DNA of 64,000 bases from Rhizobiales bacterium IMCC20636 (GCA_016865015.1 CP018226.1:1457001-1521000); one strand, 5' to 3'; counted from the stretch's first letter, positions 7,686 to 16,717 are shown. Translations and numbers: made by a program. Notes: generated from the sequence alone by a model not told the origin.

Positions 7686-8698
7686 GCACTTTTCCTGATT
7701 ACAAGGTCGTATCCGACATCCTGGGAGGTTTCTTCGATGGGCTCGCCCTTAAGGCGTTTGATCACCATCTCTGCGGCGCGCTTGCCGATTTCCGAAGAAC
7801 GCACCTTGATGGTGGTGAGGGGTACTGGCAGCAAGGCTGACAGATTGAGGTCGCCGAAGCTTGCTATGGCGATATCTTCGGGAATGCGAATGCCCTGGGA
7901 CAGGCAGGCGAGCATCGCGCCCTGCGCAGGCAGTTCGGCCTGTATGAAGACTGCATCCGGTTTTACCGGGCGCGCCAGCAGCGACATGATCAGCTCTGCG
8001 CCACTTTCTATGGTGGTGGGGTTGGGAACCGCGACGATGTTGTCGGGTCTCACTTCGCGTCCAGCCTCGCGCATGGCAGCGAGAAAGCCGTCATGGCGGT
8101 CGGTTGCCTGATCGTTGTTTTCAAAAGCGCCGCCAACCATCACGATTTCACGATAGCCTTTGTCGATCAGGTAGCGAGTCATATCTGCAGCAGCGCGGAA
8201 ATTGTCGTAGCCGACCACAATGTCGATGGCTTCATCACGCAGGTTCCAGGTTTCGACGACCGGGCCGTTGAAATTGGCCAGCATCTTGCGACAGGCGTCG
8301 GTGTGGGTAAAGCCGGTCACAACGATCGCATCAGCCTGGCGGGCGATGAAGGTGCGCACGGCCTCTTCCTCGTGATCGGTGGCACGGTCAGAGACGCCCA
8401 GCAGCATTTGCAGCCCGTTTGCGCGCATGACACTGGCCGCGCCTTGTGTAAAATCGGCAAAAAGGGAGCTGTAAAGCACTGGAACGATGACGCCTACCAT
8501 GTCGGATCTTTGCGACACCAATGCGCGGGCGACCAGATTTGGCACATAGCCGATCTCATCAATTGTCTGACGCACTTTTGCGCGCGTATCAGGGTGAACA
8601 GTCTCTGGCTGGCGCAGTGCACGTGACACGGTAATGAGTGACAACCCTGCGGCTTTGGAAACGTCTTTAAGGGTGACCTTGGACTTGCCCGTATTCAT
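7682..8698 (-). CDS. LacI-family transcriptional regulator
   Basis: A 338-residue LacI/GalR repressor. The N-terminal helix-turn-helix is VTLKDVSKAAGLSLITVSRALRQPETV, with the hinge IGYVPNLVARALVSQRSDM after it. The periplasmic-binding-protein-like effector domain fills the rest (MVGVIVPVL onward). The start at 8698 follows GAAAGGA at 8-bp spacing. The longer frame to 8770 has an N-terminal extension unlike the family. It heads the leftward operon and faces the ABC transporter operon. Two central-CG pseudo-palindromes between the two arms (8777-8796 and 8820-8839) are the likely operators, so it should control both directions and itself. The effector is probably the sugar or its lactone or acid. 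Confidence 0.9.
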   Translation of the reverse strand: MNTGKSKVTLKDVSKAAGLSLITVSRALRQPETVHPDTRAKVRQTIDEIGYVPNLVARALVSQRSDMVGVIVPVLYSSLFADFTQGAASVMRANGLQMLLGVSDRATDHEEEAVRTFIARQADAIVVTGFTHTDACRKMLANFNGPVVETWNLRDEAIDIVVGYDNFRAAADMTRYLIDKGYREIVMVGGAFENNDQATDRHDGFLAAMREAGREVRPDNIVAVPNPTTIESGAELIMSLLARPVKPDAVFIQAELPAQGAMLACLSQGIRIPEDIAIASFGDLNLSALLPVPLTTIKVRSSEIGKRAAEMVIKRLKGEPIEETSQDVGYDLVIRKSA

Positions 8699-8776
8699 GA
8701 TGCGCATCCTTTCAAGGTGTGGAATCGACCTTGGCAGGGTGTCGCACAATGTTGGCAAAGGGTGTAACAATTTTTC

Positions 8777-8796
8777 ATTGACATACGAGTATCATT
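8777..8796. promoter_or_regulatory. Candidate LacI operator 1
   Basis: ATTGACATACGAGTATCATT has a central CG, as LacI-family operators do, and partial two-fold symmetry. It shares ATACGAGT-TCATTG with a second copy 43 bp to the right. It overlaps a TTGACA hexamer (8778-8783) that could be a -35 box for the rightward operon. Confidence 0.65.
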
Positions 8797-8819
8797 GATC
8801 GTAGCGTCGCACAACAGGT

Positions 8820-8839
8820 AATGATATACGAGTGTCATT
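8820..8839. promoter_or_regulatory. Candidate LacI operator 2
   Basis: AATGATATACGAGTGTCATT is the second copy. The outer AATGA/TCATT half-sites are perfectly symmetric around the central CG (8829-8830). Centre-to-centre distance to operator 1 is 43 bp, close to four helical turns, so one repressor tetramer or two dimers on one face could occupy both. Confidence 0.68.
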
Positions 8840-8891
8840 GTGCGATTGAGCAATTGATCGTGGTTTTAATAATTTCATTGGAGGAATGAAA

Positions 8892-10211
8892 ATGACTTAT
8901 AAATTGAATAGACGCAGATTCTTGGCTGGTACGTCAGCGGCGGTCGGGGCTGCGGCATTTCTGCCCATGAAAATCGCGAATGCGGCGTCGGGCGATTTGT
9001 CTGTGTGGAAATTTGGTGGCACCACGGCCGAGGTCGAGGAGTGGGCCAAGCGCAATGAAACATTCAATGCCGAGCAGCCAGATATCAACCTGAATTATTC
9101 CTATTTCAACGGTCAGATCCGGCGGCAGAAACTGCTGGCCGGGTTCCAGACCAACCGCATGGCTGATGTGGTCATTGCCTTTGGGCAGGACATTCCCGAA
9201 TTTGCCGGTTTCGGCATGATCCAGCCGCTTGATGACATTGCCGGTGATCGCGTGGCGGGTTGGAAAGACCGCATCGTACCAGAAGTCCTGGCTTCGGGCA
9301 TGCATGATGGCAAGCTCTACGGCCTGCCAACCTATGTCGACATGGCCAGCTTCCTGGCGATCAATGTTGACATGATGGAAGAGGCCGGATTTGACCGTCC
9401 ACCCCGCACATGGTCGGAAGTGCGCGAATATGCCAAGGCGATGACCAAGCCCGACCGTCCTGGTATCGCATTCCCGGCGACCACAGCGCCGGTTGATATC
9501 AATATTTTCCAGGGTATCGCCTACGCCAATGGTGGCCGCGTGTTCGATGAGGAATCGGGCAAGGTGACGCTCAATGATGCCGGAATGGTGGATGCGCTAC
9601 AGCTTTATGTCGATCTCATTGCAGATGGCTCGACCCCGCAAGCAACATCGCTGACAGAAACATTCTTCCGCGACACGGCACAGCTGTTTGCCCAGGGCCG
9701 GTCGGCCATGTGGATTGGTCTGTCATGGCTGAATACGCCGTGGGGCACACCCGAGGATTTGAACTGGACAGGCGCTCCCTTCCCAAGGCCTGACACACCG
9801 AGTGGAGCCTTTCCACCGGTCGCTGCCATTATGGATCCAACTGCGATCCTGATGGTGTCGGCGCGCGCCAAGAACCCGGAAGCGGCTGTCGAGTACATTG
9901 ATTTCTGGTCGCAGAATGAACAGCTGAAAATCTGGGGCGGGAACCCTGAAATCGCACGCATCCCTGCAGGCAAGGCTGCCTGGGGAGAACCAGGCCTGGC
10001 CGAAGCCTGGCCGAACTGGGTTGACTCCTACAATGAGGGCACCCTGTTCGAAGGAGCAGAGCCGATGCCACGGTTCATTGGTGTTTCGGCTGTTGAAAGT
10101 GCACTTGGCACGGCAATCCAGGAAGCTGTTCTGGGGCAGAAAACGCCTCAAGAAGCCATGGACGACGCGACCAAAGCCGCACAGGCGCAGATCGACCTGC
10201 TGCGCGGCTGA
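8892..10211 (+). CDS. ABC transporter sugar-binding protein (CUT1, Tat-exported)
   Basis: A 439-residue extracellular solute-binding protein of family 1. A twin-arginine signal, NRRRFLAGTSAAVGAAAFLP, precedes a cleavage site near ANAASG, so it is probably exported folded. The mature part shows family-1 features: WKFGGTTAEVEEWAKRNETF, DVVIAFGQDIPEFAG and LYGLPTYVDMASFLAINVDM. The ATG at 8892 lies 7 bp after GGAGG. An ATG at 8886 is too close to it. It is the first gene of the rightward catabolic operon and supplies substrate to the two permeases that follow. The sugar specificity cannot be read from sequence. Confidence 0.88.
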   Translation: MTYKLNRRRFLAGTSAAVGAAAFLPMKIANAASGDLSVWKFGGTTAEVEEWAKRNETFNAEQPDINLNYSYFNGQIRRQKLLAGFQTNRMADVVIAFGQDIPEFAGFGMIQPLDDIAGDRVAGWKDRIVPEVLASGMHDGKLYGLPTYVDMASFLAINVDMMEEAGFDRPPRTWSEVREYAKAMTKPDRPGIAFPATTAPVDINIFQGIAYANGGRVFDEESGKVTLNDAGMVDALQLYVDLIADGSTPQATSLTETFFRDTAQLFAQGRSAMWIGLSWLNTPWGTPEDLNWTGAPFPRPDTPSGAFPPVAAIMDPTAILMVSARAKNPEAAVEYIDFWSQNEQLKIWGGNPEIARIPAGKAAWGEPGLAEAWPNWVDSYNEGTLFEGAEPMPRFIGVSAVESALGTAIQEAVLGQKTPQEAMDDATKAAQAQIDLLRG

Positions 10212-10291
10212 TGCCGATTGTCAAATATTGAACCTTGCTGCGCGGCTGGTCGCTGCGCAGCTCTTTTCCGCGCCATCCTCAGGGGGCACCT

Positions 10292-11179
10292 ATGAATACC
10301 TCAAGCGACCGCTGGCTCGCCTATTTCATGATCTTGCCGGTGGTAGCCGCCGTTCTGGCGTTCGTTATCGGACCGACATGGGATGTTGCAACGCTGAGCC
10401 TGACGCAAGTCGTCATGGGGCAGGAGCGGGGTTTCGGAACCCTCAATAATTTCCGCGCACTGGCCGCCGATCCGATGTTCGCGCTGGTGTTGAAGAACAC
10501 CGCGATCTGGATATTGGGCGGCACCATATTATGCGTGATGACCGGACTTGCCGTGGGTACGTTTCTGGCGATCGACAGCAAGATGACAACCGGGCTTCGG
10601 GCGCTGATCCTGCTGCCCTGGGTGCTGCCGGATGTTGTTACCGCTATGGCCTGGAAGTGGATGCTGCATGGCCAGGTCGGCGTGATTGGCAGCACATTGC
10701 AATCGGCGGGTCTGACCGAGCAGCAGATATCATTTCTGGGCGATCCTGATCTGGTGATGTGGACGCTGGTGGTGGTGCTGATCTGGCGCAAGATGCCTTT
10801 GGTAGCGCTTATCCTGTGTGCGGCGATCCGGTCGGTTCCCAACGAGCAGATTGAAGCCTCCCGGATGGATGGCGCAAATGCGTTTGAACGGTTCCGCTTC
10901 GTGGTGATCCCAAATATTGCGTTTTCGCTGACTGCGGTGACGGTCATTTCGATGATCTGGATTACCGCCGAGTTTGCTCTGCCATGGATCATGACCGGGG
11001 GCGGACCTGCCAATACAAGCCAGATCATGTCCACTTATATTTATCAACAGAGCTTTGAATTCTTCAGTTGGGGTGTCGCGTCCGCAATGTCGGTGGTGAA
11101 CCTTGTGATGCTGATGGTGATTGTGGCGCTCTATCTTTACGTCAACCGAAAATCCTGGGCTACGGGAGCTGCATCATGA
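10292..11179 (+). CDS. ABC sugar transporter permease, MalF/UgpA type
   Basis: A 295-residue inner-membrane permease with about six transmembrane segments. The EAA loop that contacts the ATPase is EASRMDGANAFERFRFVVIPNI (about residues 195-216). The start at 10292 follows AGGGGG, and the longer frame from 10235 adds an unrelated tail. The stop overlaps the start of the partner permease (ATGA), which fits translational coupling. It forms the channel with the next gene and works with the binding protein upstream and the ATPase at 13197. Confidence 0.88.
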   Translation: MNTSSDRWLAYFMILPVVAAVLAFVIGPTWDVATLSLTQVVMGQERGFGTLNNFRALAADPMFALVLKNTAIWILGGTILCVMTGLAVGTFLAIDSKMTTGLRALILLPWVLPDVVTAMAWKWMLHGQVGVIGSTLQSAGLTEQQISFLGDPDLVMWTLVVVLIWRKMPLVALILCAAIRSVPNEQIEASRMDGANAFERFRFVVIPNIAFSLTAVTVISMIWITAEFALPWIMTGGGPANTSQIMSTYIYQQSFEFFSWGVASAMSVVNLVMLMVIVALYLYVNRKSWATGAAS

Positions 11180-12033
11180 ACGAATCCGCGCGCCCCTTCT
11201 ATTGGGCCTTCATCAGCCTGTGCGGTATTGTTATCGCGGTCTATGTTCTGTTTCCCATCTTCTGGCTGTTTCTGGCGTCGTTCAAGACGGCTGAGGAACT
11301 GGCGCAACTGCCGATCGGGTTCTGGCCACAAGAGGCAACTTTGCAGGCTTATCGCGACCTGTTCGATAGCGGGTCGCAATCGAGCCAATTGCTGAACTGG
11401 CCGACCTTGATTTCCAACAGCTTCATCATTGCTGTGACCTCGACGATCATCGTTGTCATTCTCGGCACACTGGCGGGCTATGCCTTTGCAAGGCTGAAAT
11501 TTCCGGGTCGTGATCTGATATTGGGCGGCCTTCTGGTGTCCCGCATGTTTCAGGGGGCAGCGTTGTTGTTGCCGACCTATCGGCTGATGAACTCGCTGGG
11601 GTTGCAGGACAGTCTGCTTGGTCTGATCCTGCTGTATTCCGCCTTCGGTCTTCCCTTTGCCACCTGGATCATTGCGTCCAGCCTGCGCGAAATTCCAGTG
11701 GAACTGGAGGAATCGGCCATGATGGACGGTGCCAGCCGGTTGCAGGCAATGGTGATGGTGGTGCTTCCACTGGCCACGCCCGCGCTGATTACCGCCGCGA
11801 TGTGGCATTTCGTTGGGGCATGGTCGGAATTTGCCTTTGCATCAATCCTGCTGGAATCGAGTGCCAACAAGACTGTGACCATCGGACTGGCAAGTTTTGT
11901 TGAACTGTTCACGCTTGAATTCCAGAAAGTTGGCGCTGCAGCGACGCTGGTGGCCATGCCGATCATGGTCGTGTTCTTCTTCGGACAACGCTACTTCACA
12001 CGCGGCCTTCTGGCTGGGGCGGTGAAGGGATGA
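11176..12033 (+). CDS. ABC sugar transporter permease, MalG/UgpE type
   Basis: A 285-residue second permease of the CUT1 system. The N-terminus ALFPIFWLFLASFKT-like segment (here VLFPIFWLFLASFKTAEEL) and the EAA motif EESAMMDGASRLQAMVMVVL (about residues 175-194) are diagnostic for MalG-type proteins. Six membrane spans are predicted by eye. The ATG at 11176 overlaps the upstream stop codon. The stop overlaps the start of the enolase-superfamily gene by 4 bp, so transport and catabolic genes are translationally coupled. Confidence 0.88.
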   Translation: MNESARPFYWAFISLCGIVIAVYVLFPIFWLFLASFKTAEELAQLPIGFWPQEATLQAYRDLFDSGSQSSQLLNWPTLISNSFIIAVTSTIIVVILGTLAGYAFARLKFPGRDLILGGLLVSRMFQGAALLLPTYRLMNSLGLQDSLLGLILLYSAFGLPFATWIIASSLREIPVELEESAMMDGASRLQAMVMVVLPLATPALITAAMWHFVGAWSEFAFASILLESSANKTVTIGLASFVELFTLEFQKVGAAATLVAMPIMVVFFFGQRYFTRGLLAGAVKG

Positions 12034-13190
12034 AAATCATTTCGATTGAAGCCCGTGCGATTGACCGGGGTTTTCAGAACCAGGTTTTGCAGACCACACG
12101 CGTTGCCTCACCCATGTCACGGTTTCCCCGGTTCGGGGAAAAGCGTGCCAGCTGGATGTGGCCGACCAAGAAGGTGTTCGTGCGGGTCACGGCAGAGGAT
12201 GGCACAAGCGGCTGGTCCTGTACCAATGGCGGTGAAATCGTCGCCATGATCATCAATGATCATCTGTCGCGTCTTCTGACGGGTGAACCACTGGATGATA
12301 TCGCGACGCTTTGGGACCAGATGTTCTTTTCGTTATTGCCCTGCGACCGGTCGGGCTTTTCGATGATGGCGATATCGGGTGTAGATATTGCTCTGTGGGA
12401 CCTGGCGGCGAAAACGCAAAATCAATCGCTGGTCGAGATGCTTGGCGGAACCGCCGAGCCCACATTGCCCGTCTATATCACCACGCCGCAGCCAGAAGTA
12501 CATGGCGCGGCAGGATGGAGTGGCTTGAAAGCTGCAGCTCCGTTCGGGCCGGAAACCGGCAAGGTCGGACTGGACGCGAATGTCACATATATGCGTCAGT
12601 TCCGCGACGTGGCAGGGCCGGATGTACCGATCATGATCGATGCCTTCATGGCCTGGGATGCCGAGTACACATTGCAGTTTCTGGACGCTGCGCGTGATCT
12701 CAACCTGCATTGGGTCGAGGACCCGATCCCGCCCTATGACATTGAGGGTATGCAGCGGATCAAAGCCGAGATGGATGATTCCATTTCCCTGGCGCTTGGC
12801 AATTTTGCGTTTTCGCGATGGGATTGTGCTGATCTTCTGCGCGAAGGTCTGGTTGATATTCTGCAGCCTGATGTGGCCTGGGCCGGCGGGATCAGCGAAA
12901 CGCTGCGCATTCTCGACATGGCAGATACAGCAGATATTCCTGTCATTTTGCACAATACATGCGAGCAACCCTGGGCGCTGGCGCTGGCTGCTGCGCGGCA
13001 AACTGATGCGTTGGTGGAGTTTGTCGATCGTGGCGCAGAATCGCAGCTTTACGGATTGATGGGGCCGCCAGCCATGTTCAAACAGGGCCGCGTTACCATT
13101 CCACAAGATATCAAAGGCAACCGGCCACAGCCGGATGTCGAACAACAATTCGCGCCTGCCATAGCAGGCGCACATATGGAAGGCAGGTAG
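12030..13190 (+). CDS. Enolase-superfamily dehydratase-like protein, RhmD-related, altered metal site
   Basis: A 386-residue mandelate racemase/muconate lactonizing enzyme protein, most like L-rhamnonate dehydratase. Shared blocks are SGVDIALWDLAAK, LHWVEDPIPPYDIEG, and ILQPDVAWAGGISETLRI. Metal ligands 1 and 2 are D204 (MIDAFM) and E230 (WVEDP). At the third position RhmD has SGEHHGT, but this protein has ALGNFAFS, so N258 replaces the ligand Glu and F259 the neighbouring His. The C-terminal catalytic-type H308 (ILHNT) is kept. It may have a different reaction or reduced activity. It lies between the permease and ATPase genes, overlapping the permease by 4 bp. Confidence 0.82.
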   Translation: MKIISIEARAIDRGFQNQVLQTTRVASPMSRFPRFGEKRASWMWPTKKVFVRVTAEDGTSGWSCTNGGEIVAMIINDHLSRLLTGEPLDDIATLWDQMFFSLLPCDRSGFSMMAISGVDIALWDLAAKTQNQSLVEMLGGTAEPTLPVYITTPQPEVHGAAGWSGLKAAAPFGPETGKVGLDANVTYMRQFRDVAGPDVPIMIDAFMAWDAEYTLQFLDAARDLNLHWVEDPIPPYDIEGMQRIKAEMDDSISLALGNFAFSRWDCADLLREGLVDILQPDVAWAGGISETLRILDMADTADIPVILHNTCEQPWALALAAARQTDALVEFVDRGAESQLYGLMGPPAMFKQGRVTIPQDIKGNRPQPDVEQQFAPAIAGAHMEGR

Positions 13191-13196
13191 CGACCG

Positions 13197-14249
13197 ATGG
13201 GATCAGTCACACTCAATAATATCCGCAAATCCTATGGCGCTGTCGAAGTGCTGCATGGCATCGACCTGCAAGTGGAAGATGGCGAATTTACCGTTCTGGT
13301 CGGTCCGTCCGGCTGCGGTAAATCCACCTTGTTGCGCGCCATTGCAGGCTTGGAAACCATCAGTGATGGCGAGATCAGCCTGGATGGGCAGGTGATCAAT
13401 CATCTGCCGCCCAAGCGCCGGGATATCGCGATGGTGTTTCAGAACTATGCGCTTTATCCACATATGACGGTTGCGAAGAATATGGGATTTTCCCTGCGAC
13501 TGGCCAAGGAGTCGAAAGCAGAGATTGATCGCAAGGTTCAGGCCGCTGCCGATATTCTGGATCTTGCACCGTTGCTGGAGCGCTATCCGAAACAATTGTC
13601 CGGCGGACAGCGGCAGCGCGTTGCGATGGGGCGCGCCATCGTCCGCGATCCGGAAGTGTTTCTGTTTGATGAGCCATTGTCCAACCTGGACGCCAAGCTG
13701 AGAGTGCAGATGCGCTCGGAGATCAAGGAGTTGCATCAGCGCCTTCGCACGACCACGGTTTATGTGACGCATGATCAAATTGAAGCGATGACCATGGCCG
13801 ACAAGATTGTCGTCATGCGCGGTGGTCATGTTGAGCAGACCGGGTCTCCGCTGGAGCTTTACGACAGACCGGTGAATGTATTTGTTGCCGGGTTCATCGG
13901 TTCGCCTGCCATGAATTTCATTGAAGCTGTGGTGCAGGGTGGAAACGTCCTCACATCCGATGGTGCCATGTTGGGTCCAGCGCCGGAAAGCCTGTCTGAC
14001 GGTGCGCGTGTCACTGCTGGCATTCGGCCCGAAGATATCATTCTGGCCGACAGTGGTGCGGAGGCGAAGGTTGGCCTGATTGAACCCACTGGTGCAGAAA
14101 CGCAACTGACTTTGCGGATGCAGGGCGCTTCGATGGTGATGACCACGCGGGACCGGATAACACTGTCGCCAGGCGATGCCGTGCATATACGGGTGGCAGA
14201 GGGCAAGTTGCGTCTCTTCGACATTCAAAGTGAAGCCGCAATCCGATAG
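13197..14249 (+). CDS. ABC transporter ATP-binding protein, UgpC/MalK type
   Basis: A 350-residue CUT1 ATPase. Walker A is [19 protein letters not shown] (about residues 36-54), the Q-loop is [18 protein letters not shown], the signature is [19 protein letters not shown], Walker B is [16 protein letters not shown], and the switch His is in [16 protein letters not shown]. The C-terminal third (from about residue 235) is the TOBE/MalK regulatory domain. It energises the two permeases at 10292 and 11176. The gene sits between the two enolase-superfamily genes, starting 6 bp after the first. Confidence 0.92.
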   Translation: MGSVTLNNIRKSYGAVEVLHGIDLQVEDGEFTVLVGPSGCGKSTLLRAIAGLETISDGEISLDGQVINHLPPKRRDIAMVFQNYALYPHMTVAKNMGFSLRLAKESKAEIDRKVQAAADILDLAPLLERYPKQLSGGQRQRVAMGRAIVRDPEVFLFDEPLSNLDAKLRVQMRSEIKELHQRLRTTTVYVTHDQIEAMTMADKIVVMRGGHVEQTGSPLELYDRPVNVFVAGFIGSPAMNFIEAVVQGGNVLTSDGAMLGPAPESLSDGARVTAGIRPEDIILADSGAEAKVGLIEPTGAETQLTLRMQGASMVMTTRDRITLSPGDAVHIRVAEGKLRLFDIQSEAAIR

Positions 14250-14265
14250 GACGGGGAAAACTGCC

Positions 14266-15429
14266 ATGAAGATCACGGACATTCGGGTTATTCGCTTTCG
14301 AACGCATGCCGACCGCTGGGACATAGGCCATGGCCGTCTGATCCCCAATGCAGAGGTCATCCAGACGGTTACCTGCATTGATACCGATGAGGGTGTGTCA
14401 GGTTATTTCCTTGGTGGTGGCAAGCATGGCGATCAGGATGGCATGACGCGTGACGAACAGGAACTGATCGAGGGGCGCATTCGCACAATGCTGATCGGCA
14501 CTGATCCGCTGGATCGTGAAACTGTCTGGAAGTGGATGTGGGTGGCCAATCTGTCTGAGGTGGCTTCAAGCGTCATCGATCTGGCTCTGTGGGATCTGGC
14601 AGGGCGCGTGTTCGGCCAGCCAGTTTATAAGGTGATGGGCGGCGCACGTGACCGGGTGAAGGCCTATGCCTCAACCTATCCCAATATTGGCAAGCCACAG
14701 GTCTATGCAGACCATGCTCTGGCTTGCAAAGCCGAAGGCTATCAAGCCTATAAAATTCATCCACACTACTTCTGGAATCCGGATACAGGTCAGCCGACGA
14801 ATGGCCGTCCATCCAATATTCGTGCCGATATTGAAACCGTGAACCTCGTCCGCGAGGCTGTGGGGCCTGAGATGGTGCTGATGTATGATGTTTGGGGCAC
14901 CTATCACACGATCGAAGAAACGATCAAAGTCGGACGCGAGTTGGAGAAGCTTGACTTCTACTGGTTCGAGCATCCGATGCCGGAATATCGTGTCGAAAGC
15001 TATGTTCGCTTGTGCCGTGAATTGTCGATACCAATCCTTGCCCCGGAAATTGCTGCCGGTGGTGTGTTTACCCGTGCAGAATGGATTTTGCGTGGCGCGT
15101 CTGATATGAGCCGCATGGATGTTCGCAGGGGTGGCATTACCGGCTGCCGCAAGACTGCCATTGTCTGTGAAGCCTTTGGCATCCGTTGTGAAATTCACAT
15201 GGCTGGCTGGGGCAATCTGCAGGTTATGGGGGCCACATCGGAAGATACCAGCGAATGGTATGAGAAGGGTCTGCTGGCCCCCGGTGTCAATTATGATGCG
15301 CCGCATCCCTATCTGACCCGGAACTGCGATCCGATGGATGCGGATGGCACGATTGCCCTGCCGGAGATGCCGGGCCTCGGCTACGATATCATCTGGGATT
15401 ACATTACAGAAAACCAGGTCGCGTCATGA
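14266..15429 (+). CDS. Enolase-superfamily sugar-acid dehydratase (mandelate racemase family)
   Basis: A 387-residue acid-sugar dehydratase candidate with a complete canonical metal site: D208 (MYDVWG), E235 (WFEHPMP) and E261 (LAPEIAAGG). K163-x-H165 on one face and H311 (EIHMAGWG) on the other are plausible general bases and acids. These enzymes remove water from aldonic acids to give 2-keto-3-deoxy acids. The start at 14266 is used because upstream sequence in the frame overlaps the ATPase and does not look like the family. It overlaps the mutarotase gene by 4 bp. Given the altered first copy at 12030, this one is the better candidate for the pathway's dehydration step. Confidence 0.85.
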   Translation: MKITDIRVIRFRTHADRWDIGHGRLIPNAEVIQTVTCIDTDEGVSGYFLGGGKHGDQDGMTRDEQELIEGRIRTMLIGTDPLDRETVWKWMWVANLSEVASSVIDLALWDLAGRVFGQPVYKVMGGARDRVKAYASTYPNIGKPQVYADHALACKAEGYQAYKIHPHYFWNPDTGQPTNGRPSNIRADIETVNLVREAVGPEMVLMYDVWGTYHTIEETIKVGRELEKLDFYWFEHPMPEYRVESYVRLCRELSIPILAPEIAAGGVFTRAEWILRGASDMSRMDVRRGGITGCRKTAIVCEAFGIRCEIHMAGWGNLQVMGATSEDTSEWYEKGLLAPGVNYDAPHPYLTRNCDPMDADGTIALPEMPGLGYDIIWDYITENQVAS

Positions 15430-15758
15430 CACTTTTTCGGCAAGCGTGGCGCATGCGACTGCGCAGTGGAAGCGAAGCAGACTATGATGCTGCACATGCG
15501 CAGGTGTGGCCTGAACTGATCGCCGAGATGCGTGCGGGCGGCGTGGAAGTTTTCGTCATTTACCGCTCTGGTCTGGAGCTTTTTGCATTTCAGCAACGCA
15601 GCACACCGTTTCCCGGACCCGACACCAAACCAACAAAAACCATGGAAAACTGGTGGCGGAAAATGCAGCCATTGATGATGACCGGCACTGATGGCCGCCC
15701 GGTTCGAGAGATGTTGAGCGAAGTTTTTGTTTTTGATCATGAAAGGGCAAAGTCATGA
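15426..15758 (+). CDS. L-rhamnose mutarotase-family protein
   Basis: A 110-residue RhaM/RhaU (YiiL) family protein that interconverts alpha and beta anomers of a sugar. Matching features are an N-terminal RQAWRMRLR strand, the HAQVWPELIAEMR helix with its conserved His and Trp, VFVIYRSGLELFAF, and the C-terminal WWRKMQPLM and EVFVFD. Family enzymes act on L-rhamnose, and related proteins act on L-fucose. Its place in the operon, overlapping genes on both sides by 4 bp, is the best clue that the transported sugar is a deoxyhexose such as rhamnose. Confidence 0.85.
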   Translation: MTLFRQAWRMRLRSGSEADYDAAHAQVWPELIAEMRAGGVEVFVIYRSGLELFAFQQRSTPFPGPDTKPTKTMENWWRKMQPLMMTGTDGRPVREMLSEVFVFDHERAKS

Positions 15759-16648
15759 GCGGTCTTGAGGGCATTGTTCCCATATTGTTGACGCCATTCG
15801 ACACCGAGGACAGAATTGATTTCGACAGTCTTGCGCGTGAAGTCGATGAGACGCTGGATGCCGGGGTTCATGGTGTCGGCGTTGCAATTGGCAGTGAGGT
15901 TTTCAAACTGACCCGAGACGAAAAGACCGCGCTGTTGTCCGCTGTTGTGAAACAGGTTGACGGTCAGGTGCCGGTCATCATGAACACCTCCGCACCCGGC
16001 ACGGCGGTGGCTGTCGAACTGGCCAGAGATGCCAAAGATGCCGGTGCGGACCGGCTCATGATCTGGCCGCCGGACTTCTTCCCGGCAGATGCAGAGAGTG
16101 TCACCAGACATATTTACGCCATCGCGTCTGCGACCGGTCTTCCCATCATCTTGCAGGATGTTCCACAATCACCGATCCCGCCAGCGCTCGCGCTTGCAAT
16201 CGCGGACAGGGTGCCGCAGGTCGATACCATCAAGGTGGAAACACAGCCAACAGTCGCCCAGGCAGCGCGGATGGCTTCTGCTGCTGGCACACGTCTGGCT
16301 GTGCTTGGCGGGGCAGGGGGCGGAACCCTGATTGAAGAATACCGGCGCGGCGCGCGTGGCACCATGCCGTTTGCCAGCCAGGCCGGGGAGTTCATGGCCG
16401 TTTGGAACTGTCTGGAAGCCGGCGACGAGGATGGCGCAGAGACAATTCTGGAAAACTGCATTTTGCCAGTCAGCCGTCTTGGTTTCCAGTCCGGTGACAT
16501 GTTCTACCATGTTCACAAAGCCATTTTGCAACGCCGAGGCGTGTTTGACACTGCAGTGGTTCGCGCCCCGACATGCCCTCCGGATGAGATTTCGTGTGGT
16601 GAATTGAACCGGCTACTAGATCGTCTGGAGCGATATGTGTTGGCTTGA
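15755..16648 (+). CDS. DHDPS/N-acetylneuraminate lyase-family aldolase or dehydratase
   Basis: A 297-residue TIM-barrel class I lyase. The Schiff-base lysine is K160 in VDTIKVETQP, aligned with the KE motif of the family. The conserved GTTGE pyruvate-binding loop is replaced by AIGSE (about residues 44-48). The catalytic Tyr normally found in YNVP is replaced, since the segment reads ILQDVPQSP (132-140). Variants of this sort are known among sugar-acid lyases and dehydratases, so lysine synthesis is unlikely. It probably acts on a 2-keto-3-deoxy sugar acid made by the dehydratase. It is the last gene of the rightward operon. Confidence 0.83.
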   Translation: MSGLEGIVPILLTPFDTEDRIDFDSLAREVDETLDAGVHGVGVAIGSEVFKLTRDEKTALLSAVVKQVDGQVPVIMNTSAPGTAVAVELARDAKDAGADRLMIWPPDFFPADAESVTRHIYAIASATGLPIILQDVPQSPIPPALALAIADRVPQVDTIKVETQPTVAQAARMASAAGTRLAVLGGAGGGTLIEEYRRGARGTMPFASQAGEFMAVWNCLEAGDEDGAETILENCILPVSRLGFQSGDMFYHVHKAILQRRGVFDTAVVRAPTCPPDEISCGELNRLLDRLERYVLA

Positions 16649-16717
16649 TGATCAGCGCGTCCTGGAACGACATCACTGCAGCTTCCGTGGCAAAGACCTG
16701 CATGACTCGGGGAACGG

